NCBI GenBank assembly: GCA_964465145.1
Contig: CAYXJR010000114.1
Coordinates: forward strand, 1-11,152
Length of the DNA stretch: 11,152 nt
Direction of reading: 5' to 3'
Source: JAUVKA01 sp964465145
Lineage (GTDB): Bacteria; Bacteroidota; Bacteroidia; Bacteroidales; UBA12481
The position numbers and the translations under genes were made by a program. Position 1 is the first letter of the stretch, and every line of letters begins with the position of its first letter. The notes below the pieces were generated by a model. The model did no database searches and had not been told where the DNA came from. It worked only from the letters and a program-made list of their open reading frames with translations. Shown in pieces: positions 1 through 8,100 of this stretch.

Positions 1-1026
1 TATCAACAACTCAAAAAAACAGCTTTTGATTATTTTCAAGTATTGATAACGCCTTGCATGTGCCATACAATTGAGTTGCGTAATCTCCTTGTTCTTATCA
101 AAATAGTCATAGACTGCATAGCCGTCTGTTTGAAGATAGCCTCTAAAATTCTTCAATAATTCCCTCGGGCCTTCCCTGGATCGGCCATCACGATAATCAA
201 ACAAAACGGTCTTCTCCAATGGTGAGTAATATACCCAGTGATATCCACGATGTGTTTTCCCTTTTTTGTTTTTATCCAGCACCTGGATTGGTGTTTCGTC
301 TACCTGAAGATAGCCTTGTGACAATACCCGAACTTTAAGATTATCGTATAAGGGTTCCAGCAAGTTACAAACGGATTCCTGCCAGCCATTAATGGTCGAG
401 GATGATATCTTGATGTCTTCCCTTTTAAATCGTTCGATCTGGCGATATACCGGAAGGTGATCAGCAAACTTGTCAATTACAATCTGAGCAAGTAAACCCG
501 GACCTGCCAAACCTTTTTCAATAGGGAAAACCGGTAAATCAGCAATAACACCTTTACAGTTTTCAGTGCCGGATTCATCTTTAATGTATTTAGGCCGGAT
601 AAATCTCTTAATGTAAAGTTTGGCCGGAGTAAGCTCTAATTGATCGGTGATCTCCTGACCAATCTTTCTCATGCCGGTGGTATCTTCCTCAGGCTCGATA
701 ATAATTTCTTCTACCGGCAGGTGGGCAGGAAGGCTCATGCGGCCCGGGTGATTTTCACGCTTCTTCTTTTTTCTTACATAAGTTATTACCTCTTCTTCGG
801 TGACTTCCTCTTGGGTAACTTCTTGTGCAAATGGAAGAGTCAGTTGTTTGTCGTCATGATCTTTTACGAAGCGTTCCCGCTTTGCACCGTGTATTAAGCG
901 ATTAAACTGATCTATCTGGAACTGCATTTCGGCAAGCCTGGATTCGTATGATTTAAGCATGGACTCCTGGTGCTGAACCAGCTCCTGAAGTTCCTCTTTT
1001 GTCATATTTTCCAGTGCCTTTGACAT
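1..1026 (-). CDS. tnpC: IS66 family transposase TnpC (DDE type), C-terminus outside window
   Basis: This is the catalytic transposase of the IS66 element. I translated it by hand from ATG at 1026-1024, giving 342 codons open to the window edge; complete members have about 500 residues. Residues 1-45 form a charged coiled-coil-like start (MSKALENMTKEELQELVQ). A lysine-rich stretch and the EDTTGMRKIGQEITDQLE block follow, typical of Bacteroidota IS66 proteins that lack the CxxC zinc finger. The catalytic core shows GYLQVDETPI with the first Asp at 243 and LQTDGYAVYD with the second Asp at 301. The third acidic residue lies beyond the window. The family motif CMAHARRY is at 320-327, but the 15 residues after it (QYLKIIKSCFFELLI) do not look like the family. 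Another frame reads ALSILENNQKLFF and then stops, so a frameshift or truncation near base 50 is possible. The gene is probably translated with tnpA and tnpB. Confidence 0.88.
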   Translation of the reverse strand, partial: MSKALENMTKEELQELVQHQESMLKSYESRLAEMQFQIDQFNRLIHGAKRERFVKDHDDKQLTLPFAQEVTQEEVTEEEVITYVRKKKKRENHPGRMSLPAHLPVEEIIIEPEEDTTGMRKIGQEITDQLELTPAKLYIKRFIRPKYIKDESGTENCKGVIADLPVFPIEKGLAGPGLLAQIVIDKFADHLPVYRQIERFKREDIKISSSTINGWQESVCNLLEPLYDNLKVRVLSQGYLQVDETPIQVLDKNKKGKTHRGYHWVYYSPLEKTVLFDYRDGRSREGPRELLKNFRGYLQTDGYAVYDYFDKNKEITQLNCMAHARRYQYLKIIKSCFFELLI

Positions 1027-1077
1027 GCATCAAAGATACACCAGATCAAGGTATTTAATAGGCTTTTAAACAGGAAG

Positions 1078-1100
1078 TTATCCACTAAAATAATGGATAA
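1078..1100. repeat. Perfect 7-bp hairpin in the tnpB-tnpC gap
   Basis: TTATCCA at 1078-1084 and TGGATAA at 1094-1100 are perfect inverted copies separated by 9 bases. They lie in the 82-bp gap between the tnpB stop and the tnpC start. It could limit or couple transposase expression within the element. There is no run of T after it in the direction of transcription, so it is not a clear terminator. The stem is short and AT-rich, so chance is possible. Confidence 0.4.
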
Positions 1101-1108
1101 AAAGTGAC

Positions 1109-1462
1109 CTAAATATTTGGAATATAGGATTTTCTTTTATGAAGATTTTTGATTGAAAGTCCATCTATTAGCATAACAAGTTGGGGGTAGTTCAGAGTAA
1201 TACTTACCACCGTAGAATCGTACCGGGGTATTTCAAAGGTTCCTTCCTCAAGACGCTTATAATAGAGAACAAAGGCATTACCCTGCCAGTGTAACAGCTT
1301 GATCCGGTTACGTTGCCGGTTGATGAAAATAAATACATCTCCGCTACACGCATTCCACTCAAGGGAATGATTTACTACGGCCGATAATCCATCGAAGGAC
1401 TTTCGCATGTCCGTTGCCAATGGATACAAATAATAGGAGTGATCAGCTGTGAGCGCAAACAT
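1109..1462 (-). CDS. tnpB: IS66 family accessory protein TnpB
   Basis: The 117-residue product is a full-length TnpB of the IS66 Orf2-like family, whose usual size is about 115-120. The family signature ATDMRKSFDGL is at about residues 16-26. The core, from GDVFIFINRQRNRIKLL to YKRLEEGTFEIP, covers about 41-80. TnpB is required for efficient transposition of IS66 elements, but its biochemical role is not settled. The ATG lies four bases after the tnpA stop, so the two are almost certainly translated from one message. The C-terminus (NLHKRKSYIPNI) is basic and slightly longer than the core domain. No disruption is visible. Confidence 0.92.
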   Translation of the reverse strand: MFALTADHSYYLYPLATDMRKSFDGLSAVVNHSLEWNACSGDVFIFINRQRNRIKLLHWQGNAFVLYYKRLEEGTFEIPRYDSTVVSITLNYPQLVMLIDGLSIKNLHKRKSYIPNI

Positions 1463-1466
1463 AGAA

Positions 1467-1793
1467 CTACTGGATTAATCTTTTCAGGTCATCAAAATCA
1501 ATATCCGATGTGCAACGCAGCTGAACCCCGTTCGGGAAACTCACTTCTATCGGGCTGTAACCAGATTTACCAGGTCGTGTTTGGCCTTCTAAATTAATAG
1601 GAATGAAAGCCGGCACGGTATCGCTTGCCGATGGCTGATCTATTTCCTGGTGATACTTCTTGTGCCAGTTTGCAAAAGTAGAATGGGCTATCTTTTCATT
1701 ACGGCAAAACCGTCGCTTGGTCATACCGCTCGCCTTCCACCTGCTTAATATTTCTATGATTTTTGATCTGGGAAATCTCTTGTGCTTATTCAT
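1467..1793 (-). CDS. tnpA: IS66 family TnpA, helix-turn-helix protein
   Basis: The 108-residue product begins MNKHKRFPRSKIIEILSRWK and continues with GMTKRRFCRNEKIAHSTFANW. This is the helix-turn-helix found at the start of IS66 and IS3-type OrfA proteins, with the recognition helix near residues 35-47. The second half (FIPINLE, then IEVSFPNGVQLRCTSDIDFDDLKRLI) is the usual IS66 TnpA tail, in which a short beta segment with VxFPNG precedes a final helix. It is the first gene of the element and is expected to bind its ends. The ATG is the obvious start, as the family's N-terminus matches from there. The gene appears intact. Confidence 0.9.
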   Translation of the reverse strand: MNKHKRFPRSKIIEILSRWKASGMTKRRFCRNEKIAHSTFANWHKKYHQEIDQPSASDTVPAFIPINLEGQTRPGKSGYSPIEVSFPNGVQLRCTSDIDFDDLKRLIQ

Positions 1794-1854
1794 GCACCAA
1801 ATCTAGCTCCTTCATCACAGGCTTCATATACCTGCTTGGTAGAGGGGATACTAC

Positions 1855-2051
1855 AAAATGAGCTTAATATCAATTTAGAGAAATTGAGCCCTGATCATAG
1901 TAAACTTAACTTTGGACGGTTATTAAAGACCATGATTATGGAAGGAAATCAATTATCGCGATATCGATAACTCACAAAATCCCGACAGCTCAAAACAGAA
2001 GATCTCGACCAGAGTAAAACCTACCTGAAAGAACTAATTGCCACAAAGTAA
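1855..2051 (+). pseudogene. Degraded 3' remnant of an unrecognised gene with one in-frame stop
   Basis: Read on the plus strand in the frame of base 1857, the sequence gives a natural-looking helical protein tail: NELNINLEKLSPDHSK, then LLKTMIMEGNQLSRYR, a TAA at 1968-1970, then LTKSRQLKTEDLDQSK and YLKELIATK, ending at TAA 2049-2051. The frame is the same on both sides of the internal stop. The first stop could have come from CAA (Gln) by a single C-to-T change, which would restore RYRQLTKSRQ. The 5' part is missing and the remnant abuts the probable IS66 end, so the element may have split the gene or replaced its front. I do not recognise the family. It may instead be chance coding-like sequence. 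Confidence 0.45.
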
Positions 2052-2082
2052 CCCGCAACCCGCAACTCGCAACCCACAACCC
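2052..2082. repeat. Heptanucleotide tandem array (CCCGCAA)x4
   Basis: Four 7-bp units run head to tail: CCCGCAA, CCCGCAA, CTCGCAA, CCCACAA, then a partial CCC. The array starts on the base after the TAA of the remnant gene at 2049-2051. It ends four bases before the stop of the convergent glycosidase gene, whose last base is 2087. It therefore fills the space between two converging 3' ends. No stem is evident, so it does not look like an ordinary terminator. Confidence 0.85.
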
Positions 2083-2086
2083 TTCC

Positions 2087-4093
2087 CTACTTCACCACCG
2101 GAAAACTGCTGATCCGCAACCTGGCAGCCCCCATCGGGATTAAGGTAATATCTTCAACAGGCTGGCCGGAAACAAGCGGGCTCTGAGGGAGTTCCTGAAC
2201 CAGATGTGTTTCATCCATACCCCATTCCGGAATGACTTTACCCCGGGTTTTGATTTCTATCGGAGTACCTTCGTGGGTAAAGGGCATATCATTTTCAGGA
2301 TAACCCTTTTTAACCACTTCAAAAGAGTTAAGCAGATCACCACTGCTCATCTGCAAACCATAATTCCACGGGCTACCAGGGTAAATTTCCCAGGCCGGCC
2401 ATTCCTCTGGGCCACCATCCTTAACATAATTTTCTTCAATCTTTAGCGAGAAGGTCAGCGGTCCATAATCCACCGAAACGCTGTTCTTGTTAGCTTCCCA
2501 GGTGCGGAAATTTAGTTTCATAGGTATAGATAGACTAACAATATCTCCTGCCTCCCAGGTCTTTTCTATCCTGATGTAGCCCGATAATTCACCGTAGTCT
2601 GCTTCCTCACCGTTAATACTGACCAAGGGATCAGTACACCAGGATGGTACACGAAGATAAAGTGGAAAGCTTACTTTTTTAGATGGATTAACAGTGAACT
2701 CAACCTGCTCTTCAAAAGGATAATTGGTTTTCTCAGTGATACTTACTTCAATTCCTTTGCCAACCATTGCGCTAACTTTGTTTTTTGAGTAGAAGGCAGC
2801 GGCCAGACCATTATCTGCCGTTGCCAGCCAGAGATGTTCTGCATAGTAGGGCCATCCCTGTCCCTGGTTATGCTGACAGCAACGATGACGATGCGGATTC
2901 ATTTGGAACATTGGTCCTCCATTCTGTATCCCCGGGTTCTTAGGTTCTTTATCTGATTGAACAAGGTTAGGGGAAGTCATGTATCTCAAGGCTTTCATAT
3001 CCGCTGTCAGGGCGGCAGGGTAAGAATTGAATGCCACATCTTCGCAACGATCTGCCCATAAAGGATCACCAGTTATGGTAAACAGGGTCTCGGTTGATAA
3101 CATCATTTCCACCATTCCGCATGTTTCTATAGCCTGACGGGGATCATCATACCCTTCACGGCAATTCTCATCAGAACCAAACATACCCCCTGGAACCTGG
3201 CCATACAACTTCCTGATTTCCTCATAATTTCTACCAGAAGCCTCCAGATGCTTGCTGTCTTTTGTCTGCATGTAATAGGTGGTAGGCTCCCCAAAGCTTT
3301 GCGACATATTCACATTGTGCCAGTCGGGAATCCCATCTGTCCAGTTTACCGATTTTTTATGCACTTTATTAGCAAGTTCCAGCAGTGATTCATCACCAGT
3401 ACGGTTGTAAAGCCAGTATACGCTGTAAAGCAGGTCCCCTCCGCGATTAGCAGGCCAGTAGCCAACAAGGAATTGATCCTCCGGAACGGTTTTCAGATAG
3501 TTGAAATAATTAGTCATGAGGGTAATAACCCGCTCATCCTCCGACCATGAGTAGTAATCCCGCAGGATAAACAGCATCACCATATTTGGCCATAGATCAA
3601 CTCTTCCTTTGAGGTTAGTAGCAGCACCGGTACGACCTTTATCCGGACCAAACCATCCATCTTCCTGCTGACTGTTAAGAACAGCTTCAATCCAGATCTT
3701 GGTTTCTTCAATCATGTCTTCCCGTCCAAGAATATAAGCGATGTTGCTATAGCCTTTCAACCAGTATGGCAGCTCTTCCCATCCATGATCACCGGATCCA
3801 TCTGTACTGAGCCAGGAGTTATTTTCCTTGATCAAAAAGGAGCTGATATCTCCAAGATGACCAAAATATCCATCAGCCATCAATTCAAGCTGTTTTCTCA
3901 CCCATCCCCCTGGTTCAATAGAACCGACCGGAAGTTTGATGAATGGAGTGTTCACCAGGGGTGCCCGGTTACTAACGTAGCTGTTATTGGTTTGTGTAGT
4001 GTCAGGTAAATCAACACTGGTCACATCAGTAGTGTTAGTACAGTTGCAAAGAAAAATCAGGCTGATAGCTGGAAGGATAAGGAGTTTCTTCAT
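2087..4093 (-). CDS. GH127/DUF1680 glycoside hydrolase, probable lipoprotein
   Basis: The 668-residue product belongs to the beta-L-arabinofuranosidase-like family (GH127, DUF1680). The family's zinc-thiolate site is visible: E323 and C325 in IETCGMVEMM, and the C405-C406 pair in HRHRCCQHN. Spacing is close to Bifidobacterium HypBA1 (E338, C340, C417, C418), where the first of the paired cysteines is the nucleophile. SDEN at 307-310 places E309 where the acid/base is expected. An (alpha/alpha)6-like helical domain covers roughly residues 45-440 and a beta-sandwich follows (YLRVPSWC, then SVDYGPLTFSL). GH127 includes arabinofuranosidases and the aceric acid hydrolase of rhamnogalacturonan-II degradation, so the substrate is not fixed. 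MKKLLILPAISLIFLCNC is a lipoprotein-type signal, with an unusual Asn before the Cys. I chose ATG at 4093 over an in-frame TTG at 4108. Its start is divergent from rlmF. Confidence 0.88.
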   Translation of the reverse strand: MKKLLILPAISLIFLCNCTNTTDVTSVDLPDTTQTNNSYVSNRAPLVNTPFIKLPVGSIEPGGWVRKQLELMADGYFGHLGDISSFLIKENNSWLSTDGSGDHGWEELPYWLKGYSNIAYILGREDMIEETKIWIEAVLNSQQEDGWFGPDKGRTGAATNLKGRVDLWPNMVMLFILRDYYSWSEDERVITLMTNYFNYLKTVPEDQFLVGYWPANRGGDLLYSVYWLYNRTGDESLLELANKVHKKSVNWTDGIPDWHNVNMSQSFGEPTTYYMQTKDSKHLEASGRNYEEIRKLYGQVPGGMFGSDENCREGYDDPRQAIETCGMVEMMLSTETLFTITGDPLWADRCEDVAFNSYPAALTADMKALRYMTSPNLVQSDKEPKNPGIQNGGPMFQMNPHRHRCCQHNQGQGWPYYAEHLWLATADNGLAAAFYSKNKVSAMVGKGIEVSITEKTNYPFEEQVEFTVNPSKKVSFPLYLRVPSWCTDPLVSINGEEADYGELSGYIRIEKTWEAGDIVSLSIPMKLNFRTWEANKNSVSVDYGPLTFSLKIEENYVKDGGPEEWPAWEIYPGSPWNYGLQMSSGDLLNSFEVVKKGYPENDMPFTHEGTPIEIKTRGKVIPEWGMDETHLVQELPQSPLVSGQPVEDITLIPMGAARLRISSFPVVK

Positions 4094-4118
4094 TATTTTT
4101 AATATCAAATTAGAACTC

Positions 4119-4126
4119 TAAAAGTA
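4119..4126 (-). promoter_or_regulatory. Candidate Bacteroidota -7 box for the GH127 gene
   Basis: TACTTTTA on the minus strand matches seven of eight positions of the Bacteroidota -7 consensus TAnnTTTG and lies 25 bases before the ATG at 4093. No clear TTTG -33 box is seen at the expected distance. The same octamer occurs 31 bases before the start of the T9SS gene. In AT-rich DNA this could be coincidence. Confidence 0.25.
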
Positions 4127-4143
4127 ATACAATCCCAGCGAAA

Positions 4144-5154
4144 ATGAATAATTTCACTCTCTTAATGGAAAACAAAAAAAAGGAACATCCTAAAGAAAAA
4201 TTCAAGTTACATCCCCGTAACGCCCATCGCGAACGCTATGATTTCAAGAAACTTATTATTACCAGTCCGGATTTGAAGCAATATGTGAAAACCAATATCT
4301 ACGGAGATGAATCCATTGATTTTTTTGATCCCAATGCAGTAAGAATGCTAAATACTGCATTGTTGAAACACTTTTATAATATCAAACATTGGGATATCCC
4401 TCCTGATTATTTGTGTCCACCCATTCCCGGTAGAGCCGATTATATCCATCATATGGCAGATTTGCTTGGGAGCAGTAATTTTGGAGAAATTCCCAGGGGA
4501 GATAAGGTAAAATGCCTGGACATTGGGGTCGGAGCAAATTGTGTATATCCTATTATAGGGAGCACAGAATATTCCTGGTCTTTTGTTGGAACTGATATTG
4601 ATGCTGTTGCTATTGAATCAGCAAAACAGATAATAAAAAAGAATCCTTCATTAATAGCTAAGGTTGAGTTGAGGTTGCAGGAAAATCCCAAAGACATTTT
4701 TTATGGGATTATTCAACATGAGGAGAAGTTTGATTTGTCAATTAGTAACCCACCCTTTCATTCCTCTGCAAAAGAAGCTCAGGCCGAAACAGTCAGGAAG
4801 CTTACGAATTTGAAAAAGGAAAAGCCCGGAAAGTTGGTATTGAACTTTGGCGGCAAAAACAATGAATTATGGTGCGAAGGAGGAGGAACAAGATTTATCC
4901 GTGAAATGATACGGGAGAGTAAAAGATTTGCTACTTCTTGTTTCTGGTTCTCGACAATAATTTCAAAACAGGCTCATCTCAAAAATGCTTACGATTTATT
5001 AAAAACGGCCAAAGCTGCCATGGTCAAAACCATTCCTATGGGACAAGGAAATAAATCAAGCCGGATTCTTGCCTGGACTTTTCTTACCCATAAGGAGCGG
5101 AAAGATTGGCAGAATACGAGATGGAAAGAAAAGGATGATGAGAATCCTGAGTAA
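4144..5154 (+). CDS. rlmF: 23S rRNA (adenine-1618-N6)-methyltransferase RlmF
   Basis: This cytoplasmic enzyme transfers a methyl group from SAM to N6 of A1618 (E. coli numbering) in 23S rRNA. The 336-residue product starts with family blocks KLHPRNAHRERYDF and SIDFFDPNAVRMLNTALLKHFY, then the hallmark CPPIPGRADYIHHMADLL. The SAM-binding motif LDIGVG is at 125-130 and the acidic motif II is FVGTDID. The N6-adenine methyltransferase catalytic motif NPPF is at 202-205. GKNNELWCEGGGTRFIREM and the tail (IPMGQGNKSSRILAWTF) are also typical. The N-terminus is slightly longer than in E. coli RlmF, so the in-frame ATG at 4165 is an alternative start. No Shine-Dalgarno sequence is visible. The stop lies 9 bases before the preferred start of the GH106-like gene, so co-transcription is likely. 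Confidence 0.93.
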   Translation: MNNFTLLMENKKKEHPKEKFKLHPRNAHRERYDFKKLIITSPDLKQYVKTNIYGDESIDFFDPNAVRMLNTALLKHFYNIKHWDIPPDYLCPPIPGRADYIHHMADLLGSSNFGEIPRGDKVKCLDIGVGANCVYPIIGSTEYSWSFVGTDIDAVAIESAKQIIKKNPSLIAKVELRLQENPKDIFYGIIQHEEKFDLSISNPPFHSSAKEAQAETVRKLTNLKKEKPGKLVLNFGGKNNELWCEGGGTRFIREMIRESKRFATSCFWFSTIISKQAHLKNAYDLLKTAKAAMVKTIPMGQGNKSSRILAWTFLTHKERKDWQNTRWKEKDDENPE

Positions 5155-5163
5155 AAATTGGAT

Positions 5164-8100
5164 ATGCACAATAGACCACGAGTGAGTAAAGGAAAAACGC
5201 CCTATTGGCCGAATTTTCTCATACTCTCAGCTCTTCTATTTTCATTCTATATTGTACAAGGACAAAATCTTGGTTATCCAACCAGGTCGGCTGATATTGA
5301 TGTTTTGCCAGGGTTCCAAAATCCTCCGCCCGGTTATGGTGAGGTTCCCTTCTGGTGGTGGAGTGGAGATCCTCTTGATAAAGACCGATTACTCTGGCAG
5401 ATCGAAGAGCTCCATAAAAAAGGAATAACCGGGATGCAGGTTAATTATATGCACAAAGACACCCCCGGATGGCCTACTTATCCCGCTGAACCGGAGATCT
5501 TTTCCAACGAGTGGTTGGATATTTGGAAGTTCGCGGCTGAAGAGTGCGGTAAGCGAAATATGGGAATCGGACTCAGTGGGTATACCCTCGACTGGCCAAA
5601 AGGAGATAATCTCTTTAACCATTTAATATACACTGATCCTGAGATTCAGGGCAGAGAAATTGTTAACGATACGATTCTTCGGGTTACAGCAGAGAGTATT
5701 GTTAGTATCAATATATCAAAAGATGTAATTGGCGCGTGGGCCTACCCAGTTAAAGACAGCGTTCTCCAATATGGCGGTCTGGATTTAGCATCATTTGTCG
5801 ATAATAAAACATTAAGCTGGATTCCCCGGAAAGGAGAGTGGGAAATCTGGGTTTTTTCAGCAAAACGGGAACCCGGGACACTCAATCCCATTCATCCCCT
5901 GGCCGGTAAAGTGGTAATTGACAAGTTTTTTCAGCCCTTCCAGGATAATGCGATTAATCAATCAGATGAGGGACTTAATTACTTTTTTCAGGATGAAGTG
6001 CATTTTGGTGTGGAAGATGTTATCTGGGCAGATGATTTTAATGAAGAATTCAAAAAACGAAAAGGTTACGATGTCTTTGAAACCTTACCTGCTTTGTTCA
6101 CGGAAATGGGCACTATCACTCCAAAGGCCCGACTGGATTTTCTGGATGTGAAGGTCAGTTTGTCGGAAGAACGCTATTTCATCCCCATCTTCAACTGGCA
6201 CCATAGTCGTGGTAAAATTTACGGCTGCGACCCAAACGGACGGGGACTGAACCCCGGGGCCTATGGCGATAACTTCCGCATTCAACGCTGGTACACAGCT
6301 CCCGGACATGATACCCCCGGTGGAAATGCTGATCTCATCAAAGGGAAGGTATCCTCCTCTATTGCAAACTTGTATAAACGGCCAAGGGTATGGCTTGAAG
6401 GATATCATAGTCTGGGATGGGGTGCTGCCCCTGAAAGGTTGATGTACGCCACCAACGAGAACTACCTCTATGGCTGCAACCTGCTGAATCTCCACGGATT
6501 ATATTATACTACCCACGGAAGTTTCTGGGAATGGGCACCTCCTTGCTACCATTTCAGAATGCCCTACTGGGATCACATGCCCGTTTTTTTGAAATATTTC
6601 GAACGACTCTCCTACCTTCTTAGCCAGGGTGTTTTACAAACTGATATTGCAATCATGTATCCGGTGAGTCCGGTTCAGGCGCGGATGGATGGATCCATGT
6701 CAACCGGTACCGCCTTTACGGCCGGACGGAAGCTTTTTGGAAATGGATATGATTTTATTTTCATGGACGATCAGTCCCTCGAGAGATCCAAACTGGATGC
6801 CGGCAGTTTTTCGGTTTCCGACATACAGTTTAAAGTTCTGGTTCTTCCCTCCATGAAAGCTATTCGATGGCCGACACTCCAAAAAGCACTCGCATTCTAC
6901 CGCAGCGGCGGGATTGTCATCAATGTGGGATTTCTTCCGGAAGCCAGCGATCATGCCGGAAGCCGGGATCCCGAGTTGAATGAAATCGTCAGAGAACTTT
7001 TCGGAGTATGTGCCTCAGATTCAATGATAAATACTAAGCCCGTACCTCAAACTAATGAGGCAGGTGGACTGGGAGTAGCTGTGAATACCATAGATGAGTT
7101 GTACGAAGAGATCGAAAGACTCATACCCCTCTCTGTTGAATCAGATCCGCAGGCCAGAGCAATGCACAGAAAGATTGGCAAGCGTGATGTTTATATGATC
7201 ATGGACGCCAAAAAAGACAGTTGGTGCACATTTAAAAACAAAGGTCTTGCTAGTCGCTGGGATCCCTGGACAGGCCAAACCTTCTCCTTGGAAACTATCG
7301 AAACAGAAAATGGCACAAGGGTTAAAATGCCCCTGGATAGTTTGCAGGCACAGATAATCGTTTTCAGGGATTCAATCGGCCTCACCCCCAGCCTCCCGGA
7401 TCAAGTCCGGGACAGGCTCTCTCCTGTCACTCGTCACCCGTCACCTGTCATTCCCCTGATCCTCGATGGTGAGTGGGAATTCGAACTGAAACCAACAATG
7501 GACAATCGATGGGGTGATTTTCGCCTGCCGGTTACAGAACAAATAATTGGGGCTGAAGCCCGGATTTTTAATTATGCCGAAGAAGATGGCTCTTCAGATG
7601 GATGGGAACAGCCCGGATTTAATGATTCTGCCTGGTCGCGTGTGACTTACGGATTCGGACAGAAATTCTGGAAACTGGGGCCTTTGCCAACTGATACTGA
7701 AACCATTGAAAGGAGATTTTCCGGGAAGAAAATTATCGACCCGGCCAAGCCGGTGGAAATCCATGGAAACCTCTACTCCTGGGAGCCTTATGATTTCTCC
7801 TGGCGCTGGGGCAAAGAGGGTGATCCGGGCCATCAGGGATATCATGGGCTTAAAGAGGAAGTGACCGATGAATTCATTTGTTTGGGGAAACCCTCTGGGG
7901 GACTCAACGAGATTCTCTATAAAGAAGAAGAGAATGGAACATGTTACTATTTATGGACCAACGCTTATTCGGATCAGGTTTCTGAAGTGTACGCAGATAC
8001 AGGTGGATTGACTCCGGCAAAAGTGTTTATAAATGGAAAAACTGCCCCAGATCTCAAGACAGGAATCACCCTCAAATCGGGTCAGAATCCACTTTTACTG

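Larger units (their letters stand above)
1..1854 (-). mobile_element. IS66-family insertion sequence, partial (cut by the window edge)
   Basis: Three adjacent minus-strand genes in the order tnpA, tnpB, tnpC match the standard three-gene layout of IS66-family elements. The end upstream of tnpA lies inside the window and the tnpC-side end lies beyond base 1. IS66 inverted repeats usually begin with GTA. On the minus strand, 61 bases upstream of the tnpA start, the sequence GTAGTATCCCCTCTAC begins at base 1854, so I take this as the probable terminal repeat. The partner repeat and the target duplication (8 bp in this family) cannot be checked here. The family call is strong; the exact boundary is a guess. 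Confidence 0.85.

Noticed and set aside
640..897. 85-codon open frame on the plus strand
   Set aside because: It lies opposite the tnpC coding frame, whose IS66 motifs are clear, and its translation shows no family or natural composition.
1782..1856. ATG at 1782 as the start of a 62-residue plus-strand gene
   Set aside because: The ATG lies inside the antisense of tnpA and within the probable IS end. Only the later part of the frame looks coding, so I call a remnant instead of a small gene.
2052..2082. Heptamer array as a CRISPR or iteron origin
   Set aside because: Units are 7 bp with no spacers, and there is no replication or Cas gene nearby.
4094..4108. TTG at 4108 as the start of the GH127 gene
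   Set aside because: The ATG at 4093 gives a standard MKKLL lipoprotein signal; the extra MILKI adds nothing and sits at the candidate promoter.
6085..6495. 136-codon minus-strand frame inside the GH106-like gene
   Set aside because: It is antisense to a region with conserved glycosidase motifs and has no recognisable features.
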